DNA of 23,415 nt from UBA2588 sp002339805 (GCA_045562555.1 JBJKVO010000003.1:1-23415); one strand, 5' to 3'. Counted from the first letter of the stretch, positions 1-8,652 are shown. Notes: generated by a model not told the origin, from the letters alone. Program-made: numbers and translations.

Positions 1-660
1 ACCCTCAGCAAAAACGGAGCCATCGTTTATTAGTATCAACCTATCCATAAACTGCGCTGCCATAGTGAGATCATGTAACACAGCAAGTACTCCCACCCCT
101 TCAGTAGCTTTATCTTTTAATATTTGCATCACATTAATTTGATGGTAAAGATCAAGTTCAGCAATCGGTTCATCCACTAGTATTAGTGGAGCTCCAACAG
201 CAAGTGTGCGAGCAAGTAGTACTAAAGCGCGTTCTCCACCGGAAAGGGTGTGCAGGCTACGTAAAGCAAATGGAGTTGCATTGACTGTAGCTAGGGCCTG
301 ATCTACTGCGTACTCGCAGTCTGGGGATGGAGGAGAAAACGCTCGTTGATAAGGAAATCTGCCTAGCATAACTACGGCACGCACCTGCAGTTGCCACTCA
401 ATTGATTGAGCTTGAGGGAGATAAGACAGAGTTTTAGCGCGTTCTACTTGTGACAGGTCTTGCAGAGGAATGCCATCAAGGGTTAATTCTCCATGCACAT
501 ATTTCTGTGCGCCAATAATGGCCTTTAGTAGTGTTGTTTTTCCTGCTCCATTGGGTCCTATAAGGCCTACTAATTCACCTTTTCCAAGTGATAGAGATAA
601 ATCATTGATCACTCTGCGACTTTGAAATTCAACGGTAATGTTGAGAACTTCAAGCTTCAT
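1..660 (-). CDS. btuD: Cobalamin ABC transporter ATP-binding protein (BtuD-like), 3' end cut by window edge
   Basis: An open frame from an ATG at 660 runs to the window edge, giving 220 residues. It has the ABC ATPase motifs in order: Walker A GPNGAGKTT near residue 34, Q-loop region YLPQAQS, signature LSGGE, Walker B LILVDEP, and the switch histidine in VLHDLT. It should hydrolyse ATP on the cytoplasmic side to drive import through the permease encoded just upstream. Its ATG overlaps the TGA of that permease gene (ATGA at 660-657), which implies translational coupling. The sequence alone would also fit an iron-siderophore or heme ATPase. The B12 riboswitch ahead of the operon makes vitamin B12 or another corrinoid the likely cargo. 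About 30-40 C-terminal residues are missing beyond the edge. Confidence 0.88.
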   Translation of the reverse strand, partial: MKLEVLNITVEFQSRRVINDLSLSLGKGELVGLIGPNGAGKTTLLKAIIGAQKYVHGELTLDGIPLQDLSQVERAKTLSYLPQAQSIEWQLQVRAVVMLGRFPYQRAFSPPSPDCEYAVDQALATVNATPFALRSLHTLSGGERALVLLARTLAVGAPLILVDEPIAELDLYHQINVMQILKDKATEGVGVLAVLHDLTMAAQFMDRLILINDGSVFAEG

Positions 661-1658
661 GTCTTATGACTCACTCTGAGTCTGAGAATGAGGATCAAAA
701 AAAATGGGCCGCCTATCAATGCAGTGACAACGCCAAGCTTTAACTCTGTATCAAAATTTATCAGTCTGACCATTATGTCGGCACAGAGCAGAAGAGAACC
801 TCCTGCCAATGCACTAGCCGGTAAAAGTCGACTCGGTTGGTGCCCTACCAATGGGCGCATCAAGTGTGGAACTATGAGCCCAACAAATCCGATTACACCG
901 GCTATTGCTGTACATGCCCCTATGCATAGTGCCGTGCCTGATATAACAAGTATGCGAATTCGTGACAGGTTAACGCCAAGACTTACAGCGGTTTCTTCTC
1001 CAAGGCTTAGTACGTCTAGTGAACGTGAGCTAGCGGCTAAAAATAACCAACCTATAATTATGAAGGGAGTAGAAAGCCAGACATGAGACATACTTCGATC
1101 TGTGATTGATCCTAATAGCCAAAAAACTATTTCCAATGAAGCAAATGGGTTTTCGGACAGATTAAGAGCGAGAGAGGTTAACGCACCACACAGGCTCGAA
1201 ATTGCTACCCCCGCTAGAATTAACGTTGCTACATTTCCAGACCCCGCTATTGTTTGAAGTAGGAATATGACAATTAACGACCCTCCAATAGCCATTAGCG
1301 GAAGCGCAAGCGGCATCACAACTGAAAGCCCAGTGTAGATTGCAATAACCGCACCCAAAGCTGCAGCTGTGGATACGCCAATAACACCCGGTTCCGCGAG
1401 AGGATTACGCAGATAACCTTGTAATGTAGCTCCCGCTAGACCTAAAGATGCTCCAACAGTGAACCCTAAAATTGCTCGCGGCAATCTGATTTCTTTCATA
1501 ATTACTGAAAAGACTTCAGGGCCTACCTGATTAAACATTACACGCATTCCAGAGAATCCGGTTCCTGCGCTTCCAATCATCAATGATGCAATGAATAGCA
1601 GCACTGCCAGTAGGCCGAGTGCTGATAATAGAAAGAAATAATTTTTTATGTTATCCAT
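657..1658 (-). CDS. btuC: Cobalamin ABC transporter permease (BtuC, FecCD family)
   Basis: This is a very hydrophobic protein of 333 residues with about nine to ten membrane segments, typical of the FecCD/BtuC permease family. Family landmarks are visible: RLPRAILGFTVGASLGLAGA near the N-terminus, NPLAEPGVIGVSTAAALGA, and the cytoplasmic-loop stretch GVIGFVGLIVPHLMR. I place the start at the ATG at 1658 (MDNIKNYFF), directly before the first membrane helix. The frame stays open back to 1742, but that extension overlaps the 3' end of btuF by about 60 bases and would add a non-family leader. With this start the gap to btuF is 22 bases. The gene forms an operon with btuF and btuD, downstream of the riboswitch. 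Substrate specificity is inferred from the riboswitch. Confidence 0.88.
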   Translation of the reverse strand: MDNIKNYFFLLSALGLLAVLLFIASLMIGSAGTGFSGMRVMFNQVGPEVFSVIMKEIRLPRAILGFTVGASLGLAGATLQGYLRNPLAEPGVIGVSTAAALGAVIAIYTGLSVVMPLALPLMAIGGSLIVIFLLQTIAGSGNVATLILAGVAISSLCGALTSLALNLSENPFASLEIVFWLLGSITDRSMSHVWLSTPFIIIGWLFLAASSRSLDVLSLGEETAVSLGVNLSRIRILVISGTALCIGACTAIAGVIGFVGLIVPHLMRPLVGHQPSRLLPASALAGGSLLLCADIMVRLINFDTELKLGVVTALIGGPFFLILILRLRVSHKT

Positions 1659-1680
1659 TCGTATTGCTATTTTGTTTTGC

Positions 1681-2547
1681 TTAAAGGGCTTCTCTAGCCT
1701 GCTGCAGAATATGAAGCGCATCGAGTGTTTTAGTAGAGCCACAAAGCCACAATGAATCAGGAATATTAATAAGCGTTGTTCGTTTCAGTAATTCTTGTAG
1801 GGCCGGGTGCCACAGATTTTGTGAAACTAACGCAGGAGCTTCGCTCCATTGATAACCAAGTTCTATTAGGTCTGGTTTTATAGTTAGTAGCTTCTCCAGA
1901 TCAACTTTGAGTCCTCCTGAAAAGCCGAGTCGACTGCCTATAGTTTCGAACCCTGCCATTTGAGCAACGTTGTTAGCCAGTGAGTTTTCCCCCATCGTCC
2001 AACCGTTAGCTTCGTAGCTGACAAAAAGTGGTAGTTGGGAGTTTGAGGGAACGGTTTGAGATGAAACTTCGTTATTAAATTGTTCAATTACCGCTTGTGT
2101 TTTCTCGTTATCGCCAATAGCGCTCGCTAATAGCACAAGATTTGTTGAAACATCATCAAGATTTTTTGCAATAGGTAGCTCTAAAACTGGGTATCCAAGT
2201 TTCTTAAGAATGGATATCGTTGGGCGAAAGCTGAAGGATGTGGTTACAACCAAGTCTGGACTGAGAGCAATAACCTCCTCTGCTGTTCCATGATTAAGTA
2301 TTAGCCCATCTACAAATGTACCAAGCCAAGAAGAGTAAGGGTCATTAGCCAAGTGCGATAGTGAAACGATCCGATCTTTTTCAGCTAGAAGTGCAACTAG
2401 CTGATCAGTGCAAACATTTATGGAAACTATTCGCTGTGGCCCTTCGGATGCAAATATGTTCGTAGCATATCCTAAGAAGAATAGCCCTGTGCACCATGCT
2501 GAGATCACTCTACTAAAGGTAGATAGACGTTTCCCGTTGACTGGCAT
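1681..2547 (-). CDS. btuF: Periplasmic cobalamin-binding protein (BtuF-like)
   Basis: A 288-residue solute-binding protein with an N-terminal signal peptide: basic start, hydrophobic core around residues 15-30, likely cleavage near IFA/SEG. The mature part begins QRIVSINVCTDQLVALLAE, the usual opening of the helical-backbone metal/cofactor-binding family that includes BtuF. It continues with DPYSSW and a ligand-site region around ALSPDLVV, and has a tryptophan/tyrosine-rich second lobe (YEANGWTMGE, GYQWSEAP). It is expected to capture B12 in the periplasm and deliver it to BtuC. It is the first gene after the riboswitch, which lies 148 bases upstream. An AAGG at about -10 from the ATG is the probable ribosome-binding site. 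A siderophore-binding protein is the main alternative. Confidence 0.87.
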   Translation of the reverse strand: MPVNGKRLSTFSRVISAWCTGLFFLGYATNIFASEGPQRIVSINVCTDQLVALLAEKDRIVSLSHLANDPYSSWLGTFVDGLILNHGTAEEVIALSPDLVVTTSFSFRPTISILKKLGYPVLELPIAKNLDDVSTNLVLLASAIGDNEKTQAVIEQFNNEVSSQTVPSNSQLPLFVSYEANGWTMGENSLANNVAQMAGFETIGSRLGFSGGLKVDLEKLLTIKPDLIELGYQWSEAPALVSQNLWHPALQELLKRTTLINIPDSLWLCGSTKTLDALHILQQAREAL

Positions 2548-2578
2548 TGCAATACCTTATTTGCAGGTTTAAACACGT

Positions 2579-2641
2579 GGTAACAGTTATTACTATTCAT
2601 ACGGCATACATAAAATGTGTATGTCAGTAATAAATATTACC
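2579..2641 (-). promoter_or_regulatory. Nested hairpin between riboswitch and btuF (candidate expression platform)
   Basis: In the btuF leader RNA, GGTAATATTTATTAC (2641-2627) can pair with GTAATAACTGTTACC (2593-2579). This is a 15-bp stem with one G-U pair and one mismatch. Inside it, CATACA (2623-2618) pairs with TGTATG (2610-2605). The structure sits between the aptamer and btuF. No U-run follows, so it does not look like an intrinsic terminator. Control of translation initiation, or a structural role, is inference. Confidence 0.45.
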
Positions 2642-2694
2642 GGTGTCGCCGCTGCGCAAAGGCCGCTCCGCTGAGGTAATCCGCCTCCCGGATG

Positions 2695-2876
2695 GACGAC
2701 TAGACAGCAGGTCTCCTGGCTCACGGTTCGCCGTTAATCTTCAGACCTTCCCAAGCCTTAGCTCAGTGGCAATAATGAAGACAAACTAGCCGTTCACAGT
2801 TGCGGATACAGCCACGGCCTTGACAACCAATTGTCGTACCGTGTTCCCTTTTAAACCCCATAGGGGTGCCGTCGTC
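2695..2876 (-). ncRNA. Cobalamin riboswitch aptamer
   Basis: Read on the minus strand, the segment carries the conserved pieces of the B12 riboswitch in the right order. These are an AAAAGGGAA element (complement of 2844-2852), CCGCAACTG (2805-2797), GCCACTGAGC (2770-2761), and the B12 box GCCAGGAGACCTGC (2720-2707). The outer closing helix P1 is a perfect 6-bp match: GACGAC at 2876-2871 with GTCGTC at 2700-2695. It lies directly upstream of btuF and is expected to repress the importer genes when adenosylcobalamin or a related corrinoid is abundant. The aptamer ends 36 bases before the ATG of the divergent threonine dehydratase, so the promoter for the riboswitch RNA must overlap that gene's 5' end or leader. 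Confidence 0.93.
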
Positions 2877-2912
2877 AGCTACTATAGTGTTGATAAGTTT
2901 GACTATCAAGCG

Positions 2913-3908
2913 ATGATGATGACCAACATATTGCCAAGATCACACAATATAGATGAGGCTCATGACCGTCTAAGGGAATGGCTAATTCCTACCCCGGTGC
3001 TTCAATCAGAGGTATTGAATGCTCGGGCTAATTCCCGTGTATTGATTAAAGCTGAATCATTGCAACATACAGGTAGTTTTAAAATTCGTGGGGCGCTTAA
3101 TAGGTTGCTCCAACTCAGCGATGAAGAACGTAGCTTAGGTATTGTTGCGTCTTCATCAGGAAACCATGCACAGGGTGTTGCAATGGCCGCAAGTTGGCTA
3201 GGTGTGAGCGCTGTAGTAGTTATGCCGAAAGATGCACCAGAAATAAAACAGTTAAATACGCGTGCACTTGGAGCAAAGGTCATACTTTATGATCGTTACA
3301 ATGAAGATCGGGAACACATAGCGGCTAAAGTCGCCCAAGAGACCGGAGCTACGATTATTCCTGCTTTTGATCATCACGATATTATTGCTGGCCAAGGAAC
3401 TGTTGGACTAGAAACCGCACGCTATGCACATTCTGAAGGATTGAACTTAGATGCTCTATATTGTCCATGTGGAGGAGGCGGGCTAATTGCTGGTTGTTCT
3501 TTGAGTGTTCAATCTGTTTTTGAAAAATGTAGGCTTTTTTCTGTAGAACCAGAATTTTATGATGACACTAAACGGTCACTTGAGATTAAAGAGCGGCAGT
3601 TGGTAGATGGTCATCCTGTAACTATTTGTGATGCTCTGATGGCCCCTGCACCTGGAGCGTTAACATTTGCAATTAATCAAGAGACTCTGACTAGCGGTAT
3701 AACCGTTACTGATAGCCAGGCAGCACATGCTGTAGCATTTGCTGCTAGGCACTTAAAGTTGGTGTTAGAGCCCTCTGGCGCTGTTGCTTTAGCAGCGGTG
3801 CTTGATGGCAGCGCAAGGAGTTTTAGTTGTGTCGCAATTATTCTGAGCGGTGCTAATATAGATCATAAAAAATACTTGGAAATCCTTGGCGATTATCCTG
3901 ACCCATGA
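2913..3908 (+). CDS. PLP-dependent threonine/serine dehydratase (IlvA/TdcB-like, short form)
   Basis: A 331-residue fold-type II PLP enzyme expected to deaminate L-threonine to 2-oxobutyrate, and probably serine to pyruvate. The Schiff-base lysine is in SFKIRGA at about residue 57. The substrate loop SSSGNHAQGVA and the glycine-rich phosphate-binding loop CGGGGLIAG follow. The length fits the catabolic or single-domain class without the C-terminal ACT-like regulatory domains of biosynthetic IlvA. The frame is open back to 2820, but that extension is the complement of the riboswitch aptamer. I therefore choose the ATG cluster at 2913/2916/2919. IFOR follows 46 bases later on the same strand, so the pair may serve amino-acid catabolism. 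A hydroxyectoine-type EutB homologue is possible but no ectoine genes are near. Confidence 0.85.
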   Translation: MMMTNILPRSHNIDEAHDRLREWLIPTPVLQSEVLNARANSRVLIKAESLQHTGSFKIRGALNRLLQLSDEERSLGIVASSSGNHAQGVAMAASWLGVSAVVVMPKDAPEIKQLNTRALGAKVILYDRYNEDREHIAAKVAQETGATIIPAFDHHDIIAGQGTVGLETARYAHSEGLNLDALYCPCGGGGLIAGCSLSVQSVFEKCRLFSVEPEFYDDTKRSLEIKERQLVDGHPVTICDALMAPAPGALTFAINQETLTSGITVTDSQAAHAVAFAARHLKLVLEPSGAVALAAVLDGSARSFSCVAIILSGANIDHKKYLEILGDYPDP

Positions 3909-3954
3909 TGGTTAGAAGATTATATGGATCGAGATGTAAAGGGCTAATCTGACA

Positions 3955-6900
3955 GTGAATTCTTCCGTGATACAAGAAGTTAAGCTTCGCGACCTGGTGG
4001 ACGTGGACGATCGCTATAATCTTGATTCAGACACTATCTACCTCAATGGAGTACAAGCTCTTGTTAGACTTCTCTTATTGCAGGCTCAAGCGGATCAGAA
4101 AGCTGGTTTAAAAACAGCTGGCTTTGTTTCGGGTTATCGTGGTTCGCCTCTTGGAGGTCTAGACCAAGAGTTGTGGCGTGCAAGTAGCTTTCTTGAACGT
4201 GTACCAATCCACTTTCAACCGGCTGTTAATGAAGAAATAGCTGCAACAGCTATCTGGGGTTCGCAGCAGCTTAATTTATCTCCTGGTGCTCGTTATGACG
4301 GAATATTTGGTCTCTGGTATGGAAAAACCCCAGGAGTTGATCGTTCTGGGGATGCTTTTAAGCATGCAAACTGTGCAGGAACAGCCCCAAATGGTGGCGT
4401 ATTAGCGGTAGCTGGCGATGATCACTTCTGTAAGTCGTCAACTCTGCCTGGACAAAGCGAATATAGCTTTATTGACGCATCGATCCCTGTTCTAAACCCA
4501 ACGGGGGTGCAAGATATTTTAGAGTTGGGTTTGTTGGGTTATGCACTCTCTCGTTTCAGCGGTTGCTGGGCGGCAATGAAAATGACAGCTGAAAATGCGG
4601 ATTCTTTGCAAACCGTTAAGTTACCAAGATTTTTTGAATTTAATTATCCAAATTTTGCTATGCCTGAAGGGGGACTTCATGTTCGTTGGCCCGATTCGCC
4701 TAATGAACAAGAAAATCGTCTCCAGCAGCATAAGTTAGCGGCAGTTTTGGCCTTTTCTGAAATAAATAATATAAATAGAGTTGTAATTGAGAGCCCTAAT
4801 CCACGACTAGGAATTGTATCCACGGGAAAAGCTTATCTAGATGTTTTTCAAGCTTTGGAAGACCTTGGAATAAGTCGGGAGCGGGCCAGCAAATTAGGAA
4901 TTAAATTATTCAAAGTGGGGATGAGTTGGCCTTTAGAGCCAGAGGGTATTAAACGTTTTTGTGAGGGCGTTGAGGAAGTTTTTGTTATTGAAGAAAAACG
5001 TCCGGTTATTGAGACTCAGCTGAAGGAACAGCTATATAACTGGAATGCAGCTTCTAGGCCTTTGATCATTGGGAAATCTGATGAATCAGGAAAACCGCTG
5101 CTTTCTAGTACCAGTGAGTTAACCCCAGTAGTTATTGCTCGAGCAATTGGAAAAAGATTGGGCCGTCTGATGTCAGCTCCTGATATTGAGGAGCGGCTGC
5201 AGTTATTAAAAGAGCATGAAAAACTTATAAAAGAGTCTGAGTCAACGGCAAAAAGGGCGCCTCACTTTTGTTCAGGTTGTCCCCATAACACCTCGACTCG
5301 TGTCCCGGATGGAAGTCGCGCTATAGCAGGAATAGGGTGCCATTTTATGGCCACCTGGATGGACCGTGATACGTCCGGTTTTACGCAGATGGGGTGCGAG
5401 GGTGCAGGTTGGTTTGGCCAGGCACCTTTTACAGATACTGAGCATGTTTTTCAAAATTTAGGGGATGGAACTTATGCCCACTCTGGGTTACTTGCCATTC
5501 GTGCTGCAGTCGACTCTGGCGTTAATATAACTTATAAAATCTTACATAATGACGCTGTTGCAATGACTGGTGGTCAACCAACTGAAGGGGGCTTTAGTCC
5601 AGCTCAAATTGCCCAGCAGCTTGTGGCTGAAGGTGTCAAAAAAACTATTGTGGTGACCGATCAACCAGAGCGATACCGAGAGCAGGCTAATGATTTGCCG
5701 CCTCAGGTCACTGTACACCATAGACGAGAACTCGATTCATTACAGAGAATGCTCAGAGAGGTCTCCGGTGTCTCTGCATTGATATACGACCAAACATGTG
5801 CTGTTGAACTTAGACGTCGTCGAAGACGTGGTACGGCAGAGGACCCAAAACGATGGGTAACCATCAATCCTCTGGTGTGCGAAGGTTGTGGTGATTGTAA
5901 CTCAGTATCTAATTGTCTATCAGTAGTTCAATTAGAAACAGAGTTAGGACGGAAACGGACTATTAATCAGTCTGCCTGTAACAAAGATTTTAGTTGCATA
6001 GATGGGTTCTGTCCAAGCTTTGTTGTACTCGAAGGCGTACAGAAAAAACAAAGAAATGTAGAAATGATGGAACAGGTTGAATTCCAAAAACTTCCTGATC
6101 CAGAGGTTGTTCAAGGTTCAACATACAATATTTTGATTGCTGGGATTGGTGGTACAGGAGTGAGTACTGCTGGAGCAATTTTAGGAATGGCGGCCCATCT
6201 TGAGGGACGTCGTGTGATGGCTTTAGATCAGACTGGCATGGCTCAAAAATTTGGTGCTGTACATTCACATATCCGTATTGGATCTGATCAGTTTGATATG
6301 CATGGGGGACGTGTACCTGCAGGTATGACGGACTTATTACTTGCAGTGGATCTTATGGTTGCAACCAGTATTGATTCCCTAGAGAAACTTTCTCCTGACC
6401 GTACTAGTGCAGTGATTAATACACATGAGGAAATGCCGGCTACATTTATTTCTAACCGCGATTTGGATTATGGTAAAGGTTCGATGTTATCGATCCTTGC
6501 TCATGTGTGCTCAACAGAAAAACTATCGACTATTGATGCTTCGGGTATAACGGCCGCATTAATGGGAAATAGTATTACCGCTAATCTATTTCTATTGGGA
6601 GTGGCAAGTCAGAAGGGGCTACTTCCAGTTTCTGTTAAGGCTATTGAGAGAGCACTTGAGCTTAACGGTATGGGAGTTGAGCCAAACAAAGCAGCTTTTT
6701 TATGGGGTCGATATGCAGCCGTAGAACCCGCTGTTGTAATGCAGCATGCAGGACTAGCCGATCACTCGGAACCATTAGCAACCAGTTTGGATGATATTGT
6801 TTTATATCGAGAGCGGTTTTTAGTGGAATATCAGAATTCCAAATATTCAGCCCGCTATAGAGCTGCAGTAGAACGGGTGCGACAGGCAGAACAGCGTGTT

Positions 6901-7452
6901 CAACCTGGATCAAATATTCTTGCTAATGCGGTCGCTAAAAATTATTTCAAACTTCTTGCCTACAAAGATGAATACGAGGTTGCACGCCTGCATGTAAAGA
7001 CACCCTTTTTAAAGGATGTAAAAGAGAGTTTTTTGGGGAAGGCCAGGTTTAAGTTTTATCTTTCTCCGCCAATATTTTCCCGTCTTGACCCTGTAACTGG
7101 ACGTCCTAGAAAGTATGAATTTGGAGGTTGGATTTTGCCTGTATTCAGAGTGCTTGCAGGGTTGAAGTTTCTTCGTGGGACATTCTTTAACCCTTTTGGT
7201 TACTCAATGGAACATCGTTCTGCTCAACGCCTTATATGTGAGTATGAGAAGCTGATGGATCGTTTTGTGAACGAACTTGACTCTACTCGTATGGATCTAG
7301 CCATAGAACTAGCTCAGTTTCCACAAAAAATACGAGGTTATGGGCCCGTAAGAAACGCTTCAATTCAAAGTGTTGATATGATTAAAGAGGAGTTAGTAGA
7401 GTTCTGGAATAAACCAGAAAAATTTAATCCTTCAAAGTCAAAAGCAGCTTAA
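3955..7452 (+). CDS. Indolepyruvate:ferredoxin oxidoreductase, fused alpha/beta form
   Basis: A 1165-residue fused 2-oxoacid oxidoreductase that oxidatively decarboxylates aryl- or branched-chain pyruvates to acyl-CoA using thiamine diphosphate and Fe-S clusters. The N-terminal pyrimidine-binding domain includes GFVSGYRGSPLGGLD and NEEIAATA. The TPP-binding part begins at CSGCPHNTST near residue 439 and continues into GIGCHFMATWMDRDT. A cluster motif CEGCGDCNSVSNC lies near residue 642, with further cysteines in SCIDGFCPSF. The gamma-type domain follows at IAGIGGTGVSTAGAILG near residue 728. The last 300 residues form the conserved C-terminal extension of the long proteobacterial form. The start is GTG at 3955, with AAAGGG about 12 bases upstream. 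The gene is intact over 3.5 kb. Physiological substrate cannot be read from sequence. Confidence 0.92.
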   Translation: MNSSVIQEVKLRDLVDVDDRYNLDSDTIYLNGVQALVRLLLLQAQADQKAGLKTAGFVSGYRGSPLGGLDQELWRASSFLERVPIHFQPAVNEEIAATAIWGSQQLNLSPGARYDGIFGLWYGKTPGVDRSGDAFKHANCAGTAPNGGVLAVAGDDHFCKSSTLPGQSEYSFIDASIPVLNPTGVQDILELGLLGYALSRFSGCWAAMKMTAENADSLQTVKLPRFFEFNYPNFAMPEGGLHVRWPDSPNEQENRLQQHKLAAVLAFSEINNINRVVIESPNPRLGIVSTGKAYLDVFQALEDLGISRERASKLGIKLFKVGMSWPLEPEGIKRFCEGVEEVFVIEEKRPVIETQLKEQLYNWNAASRPLIIGKSDESGKPLLSSTSELTPVVIARAIGKRLGRLMSAPDIEERLQLLKEHEKLIKESESTAKRAPHFCSGCPHNTSTRVPDGSRAIAGIGCHFMATWMDRDTSGFTQMGCEGAGWFGQAPFTDTEHVFQNLGDGTYAHSGLLAIRAAVDSGVNITYKILHNDAVAMTGGQPTEGGFSPAQIAQQLVAEGVKKTIVVTDQPERYREQANDLPPQVTVHHRRELDSLQRMLREVSGVSALIYDQTCAVELRRRRRRGTAEDPKRWVTINPLVCEGCGDCNSVSNCLSVVQLETELGRKRTINQSACNKDFSCIDGFCPSFVVLEGVQKKQRNVEMMEQVEFQKLPDPEVVQGSTYNILIAGIGGTGVSTAGAILGMAAHLEGRRVMALDQTGMAQKFGAVHSHIRIGSDQFDMHGGRVPAGMTDLLLAVDLMVATSIDSLEKLSPDRTSAVINTHEEMPATFISNRDLDYGKGSMLSILAHVCSTEKLSTIDASGITAALMGNSITANLFLLGVASQKGLLPVSVKAIERALELNGMGVEPNKAAFLWGRYAAVEPAVVMQHAGLADHSEPLATSLDDIVLYRERFLVEYQNSKYSARYRAAVERVRQAEQRVQPGSNILANAVAKNYFKLLAYKDEYEVARLHVKTPFLKDVKESFLGKARFKFYLSPPIFSRLDPVTGRPRKYEFGGWILPVFRVLAGLKFLRGTFFNPFGYSMEHRSAQRLICEYEKLMDRFVNELDSTRMDLAIELAQFPQKIRGYGPVRNASIQSVDMIKEELVEFWNKPEKFNPSKSKAA

Positions 7453-7489
7453 GCACGCAACCAAGTTCTAATGGGTGGTTATTCCTATC

Positions 7490-8332
7490 TTAGGTTTTGT
7501 TATCACGAAACCCACTAAGCAATTTAAATTTCGAGAAATGTCGGATTGCTGCTTTTTGATTACCCTGATTTTCATATAGACGAGCTAGGTTATAATGAAC
7601 ATCAGGAAGTTCTGGGTCCAGTGTGAGTGTGTGGAGATAAAGTTCTATTGCCTCATGGATGGAGCTTTGATCTTCCAGAACGACACCAAGATTGAATGCT
7701 GCTATCGAGTTAGTTGGGTCTATTTTTAGTGCTTCTCTATAGAGATTTTCTGCCTGTTGGTATGAGCGCTCATTATGTAAAAGTCGCCCCAGGTTTATTC
7801 GGGCATTAACGTGTGTGGAGTCAAGAGATAAGGTTTCACGATAGGCTGCTAGTGCATCCTCTTTCTCGCCTACTTGATCAAATTCTAGTGCTACCTCAAA
7901 CCACTCATCACTTGTATTAGCCTGTTGACGGGCGATTGGCCCTGAGATCTTCACTAGCGGCGCTACTTTTTCAGCTAATTCATCTATCTTGAAGTCCAAA
8001 ATAGTTTGTCCTGATTCCGCTTCCCAGACTGTATTGTGTTCACGAACAAGAACTTGGTCAGCTTGTGCAAGAACCTTAACGGAACTTAAAGGCCTACCGG
8101 TAGGTAATTGATCTTGGAGAGCACGAAGTGCACGCCATATGCGCCGTGAATCAAGCCCAGCAAGCACGAGTTCTTTTGCCGTTCGAAGTAGAACAAGGTC
8201 TTGAAAAGAAAACCGAAAATGTCCGCGAGCAACGCGAATTGGCAACACAAACTGCTGTCTTGCGAAAGACCTAATTTGTCTGGGAGAAATTCCGAGTAGC
8301 TCGGCTGCTTCCCGAGTTGTATAAGCTCGCAT
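7490..8332 (-). CDS. MerR-type HTH / tetratricopeptide-repeat protein
   Basis: A 280-residue two-part protein. Residues 1-75 form a MerR-like winged helix (YTTREAAELLGISPRQIRSF, then the wing GHFRFSFQDL and LAGLDSRRIWRALR). The effector-binding half usual in MerR proteins is replaced by about four TPR units from residue 145 to 275, with typical phrases such as ALAAYRETLSLDSTHVNARINLG and AENLYREALKIDP. No cysteine or metal-binding pattern is visible. It is probably a transcriptional regulator or adaptor that binds DNA and a protein partner, but its target is unknown. It converges with the oxidoreductase gene (37 bases between stops) and is divergent from the acyl-CoA ligase. The 320-base gap to the ligase holds a dyad that could be an operator. 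Confidence 0.8.
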   Translation of the reverse strand: MRAYTTREAAELLGISPRQIRSFARQQFVLPIRVARGHFRFSFQDLVLLRTAKELVLAGLDSRRIWRALRALQDQLPTGRPLSSVKVLAQADQVLVREHNTVWEAESGQTILDFKIDELAEKVAPLVKISGPIARQQANTSDEWFEVALEFDQVGEKEDALAAYRETLSLDSTHVNARINLGRLLHNERSYQQAENLYREALKIDPTNSIAAFNLGVVLEDQSSIHEAIELYLHTLTLDPELPDVHYNLARLYENQGNQKAAIRHFSKFKLLSGFRDNKT

Positions 8333-8652
8333 AGATTTATTTATTTTGCAGTGAGTTGTCTATCTGATATCAGTTTTTTCTTGAATCGCTTGGTCTAATC
8401 ATAAAAGTGCATACATCTACATAGAGAGCATCCTTTTTTAACCCTAGTAGCTGTACTGATTTTATGCTTCTAAGCATATCGTCTCAAGTTGATCGCATAA
8501 CATAATGTTGTTTTTGCTTAAGTGTTTAATAGCTGAACGCTGATAAGTTTATCTGCAAGTTAGGGTATATTTAGAATTTATGTAACGGTTCGCTCTATAT
8601 ATGGCGCTTTTGGTCGAGGTATAGTTAATCCTCATTTTCTTGGAGAGAAAAT
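8333..8652. other. Gene-free divergent intergenic region
   Basis: These 320 bases separate the MerR-TPR gene (minus) from the acyl-CoA ligase (plus). No plausible ORF or RNA gene is seen. The region should contain both divergent promoters. I see AT-rich stretches but no hexamer pair convincing enough to call. It holds one perfect dyad at 8463-8478, and a clear GGAGAG ribosome-binding site at 8642-8647 for the ligase ATG at 8653. Confidence 0.6.
8463..8478. promoter_or_regulatory. Perfect 7+7 inverted repeat, candidate operator
   Basis: TATGCTT-CT-AAGCATA is a perfect dyad with 7-base arms and a 2-base centre. It lies between a MerR-like regulator gene and a divergent acyl-CoA ligase. MerR-family and many fatty-acid regulators bind such dyads, but its role is inferred from position only. 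No U-run follows, so it is not a terminator. Confidence 0.35.

Noticed and set aside
688..1086. 132-codon plus-strand ORF opposite btuC
   Set aside because: It lies wholly inside the conserved permease gene and its translation has no domain-like character; it is an antisense shadow.
1..2547. Iron-siderophore or heme importer
   Set aside because: The protein families overlap, but the B12 riboswitch immediately upstream points to cobalamin.
2820..2912. N-terminal extension of the threonine dehydratase frame
   Set aside because: Most of it is the complement of the conserved cobalamin riboswitch, and it has no family-like sequence; the ATG cluster at 2913-2919 gives the normal enzyme length.
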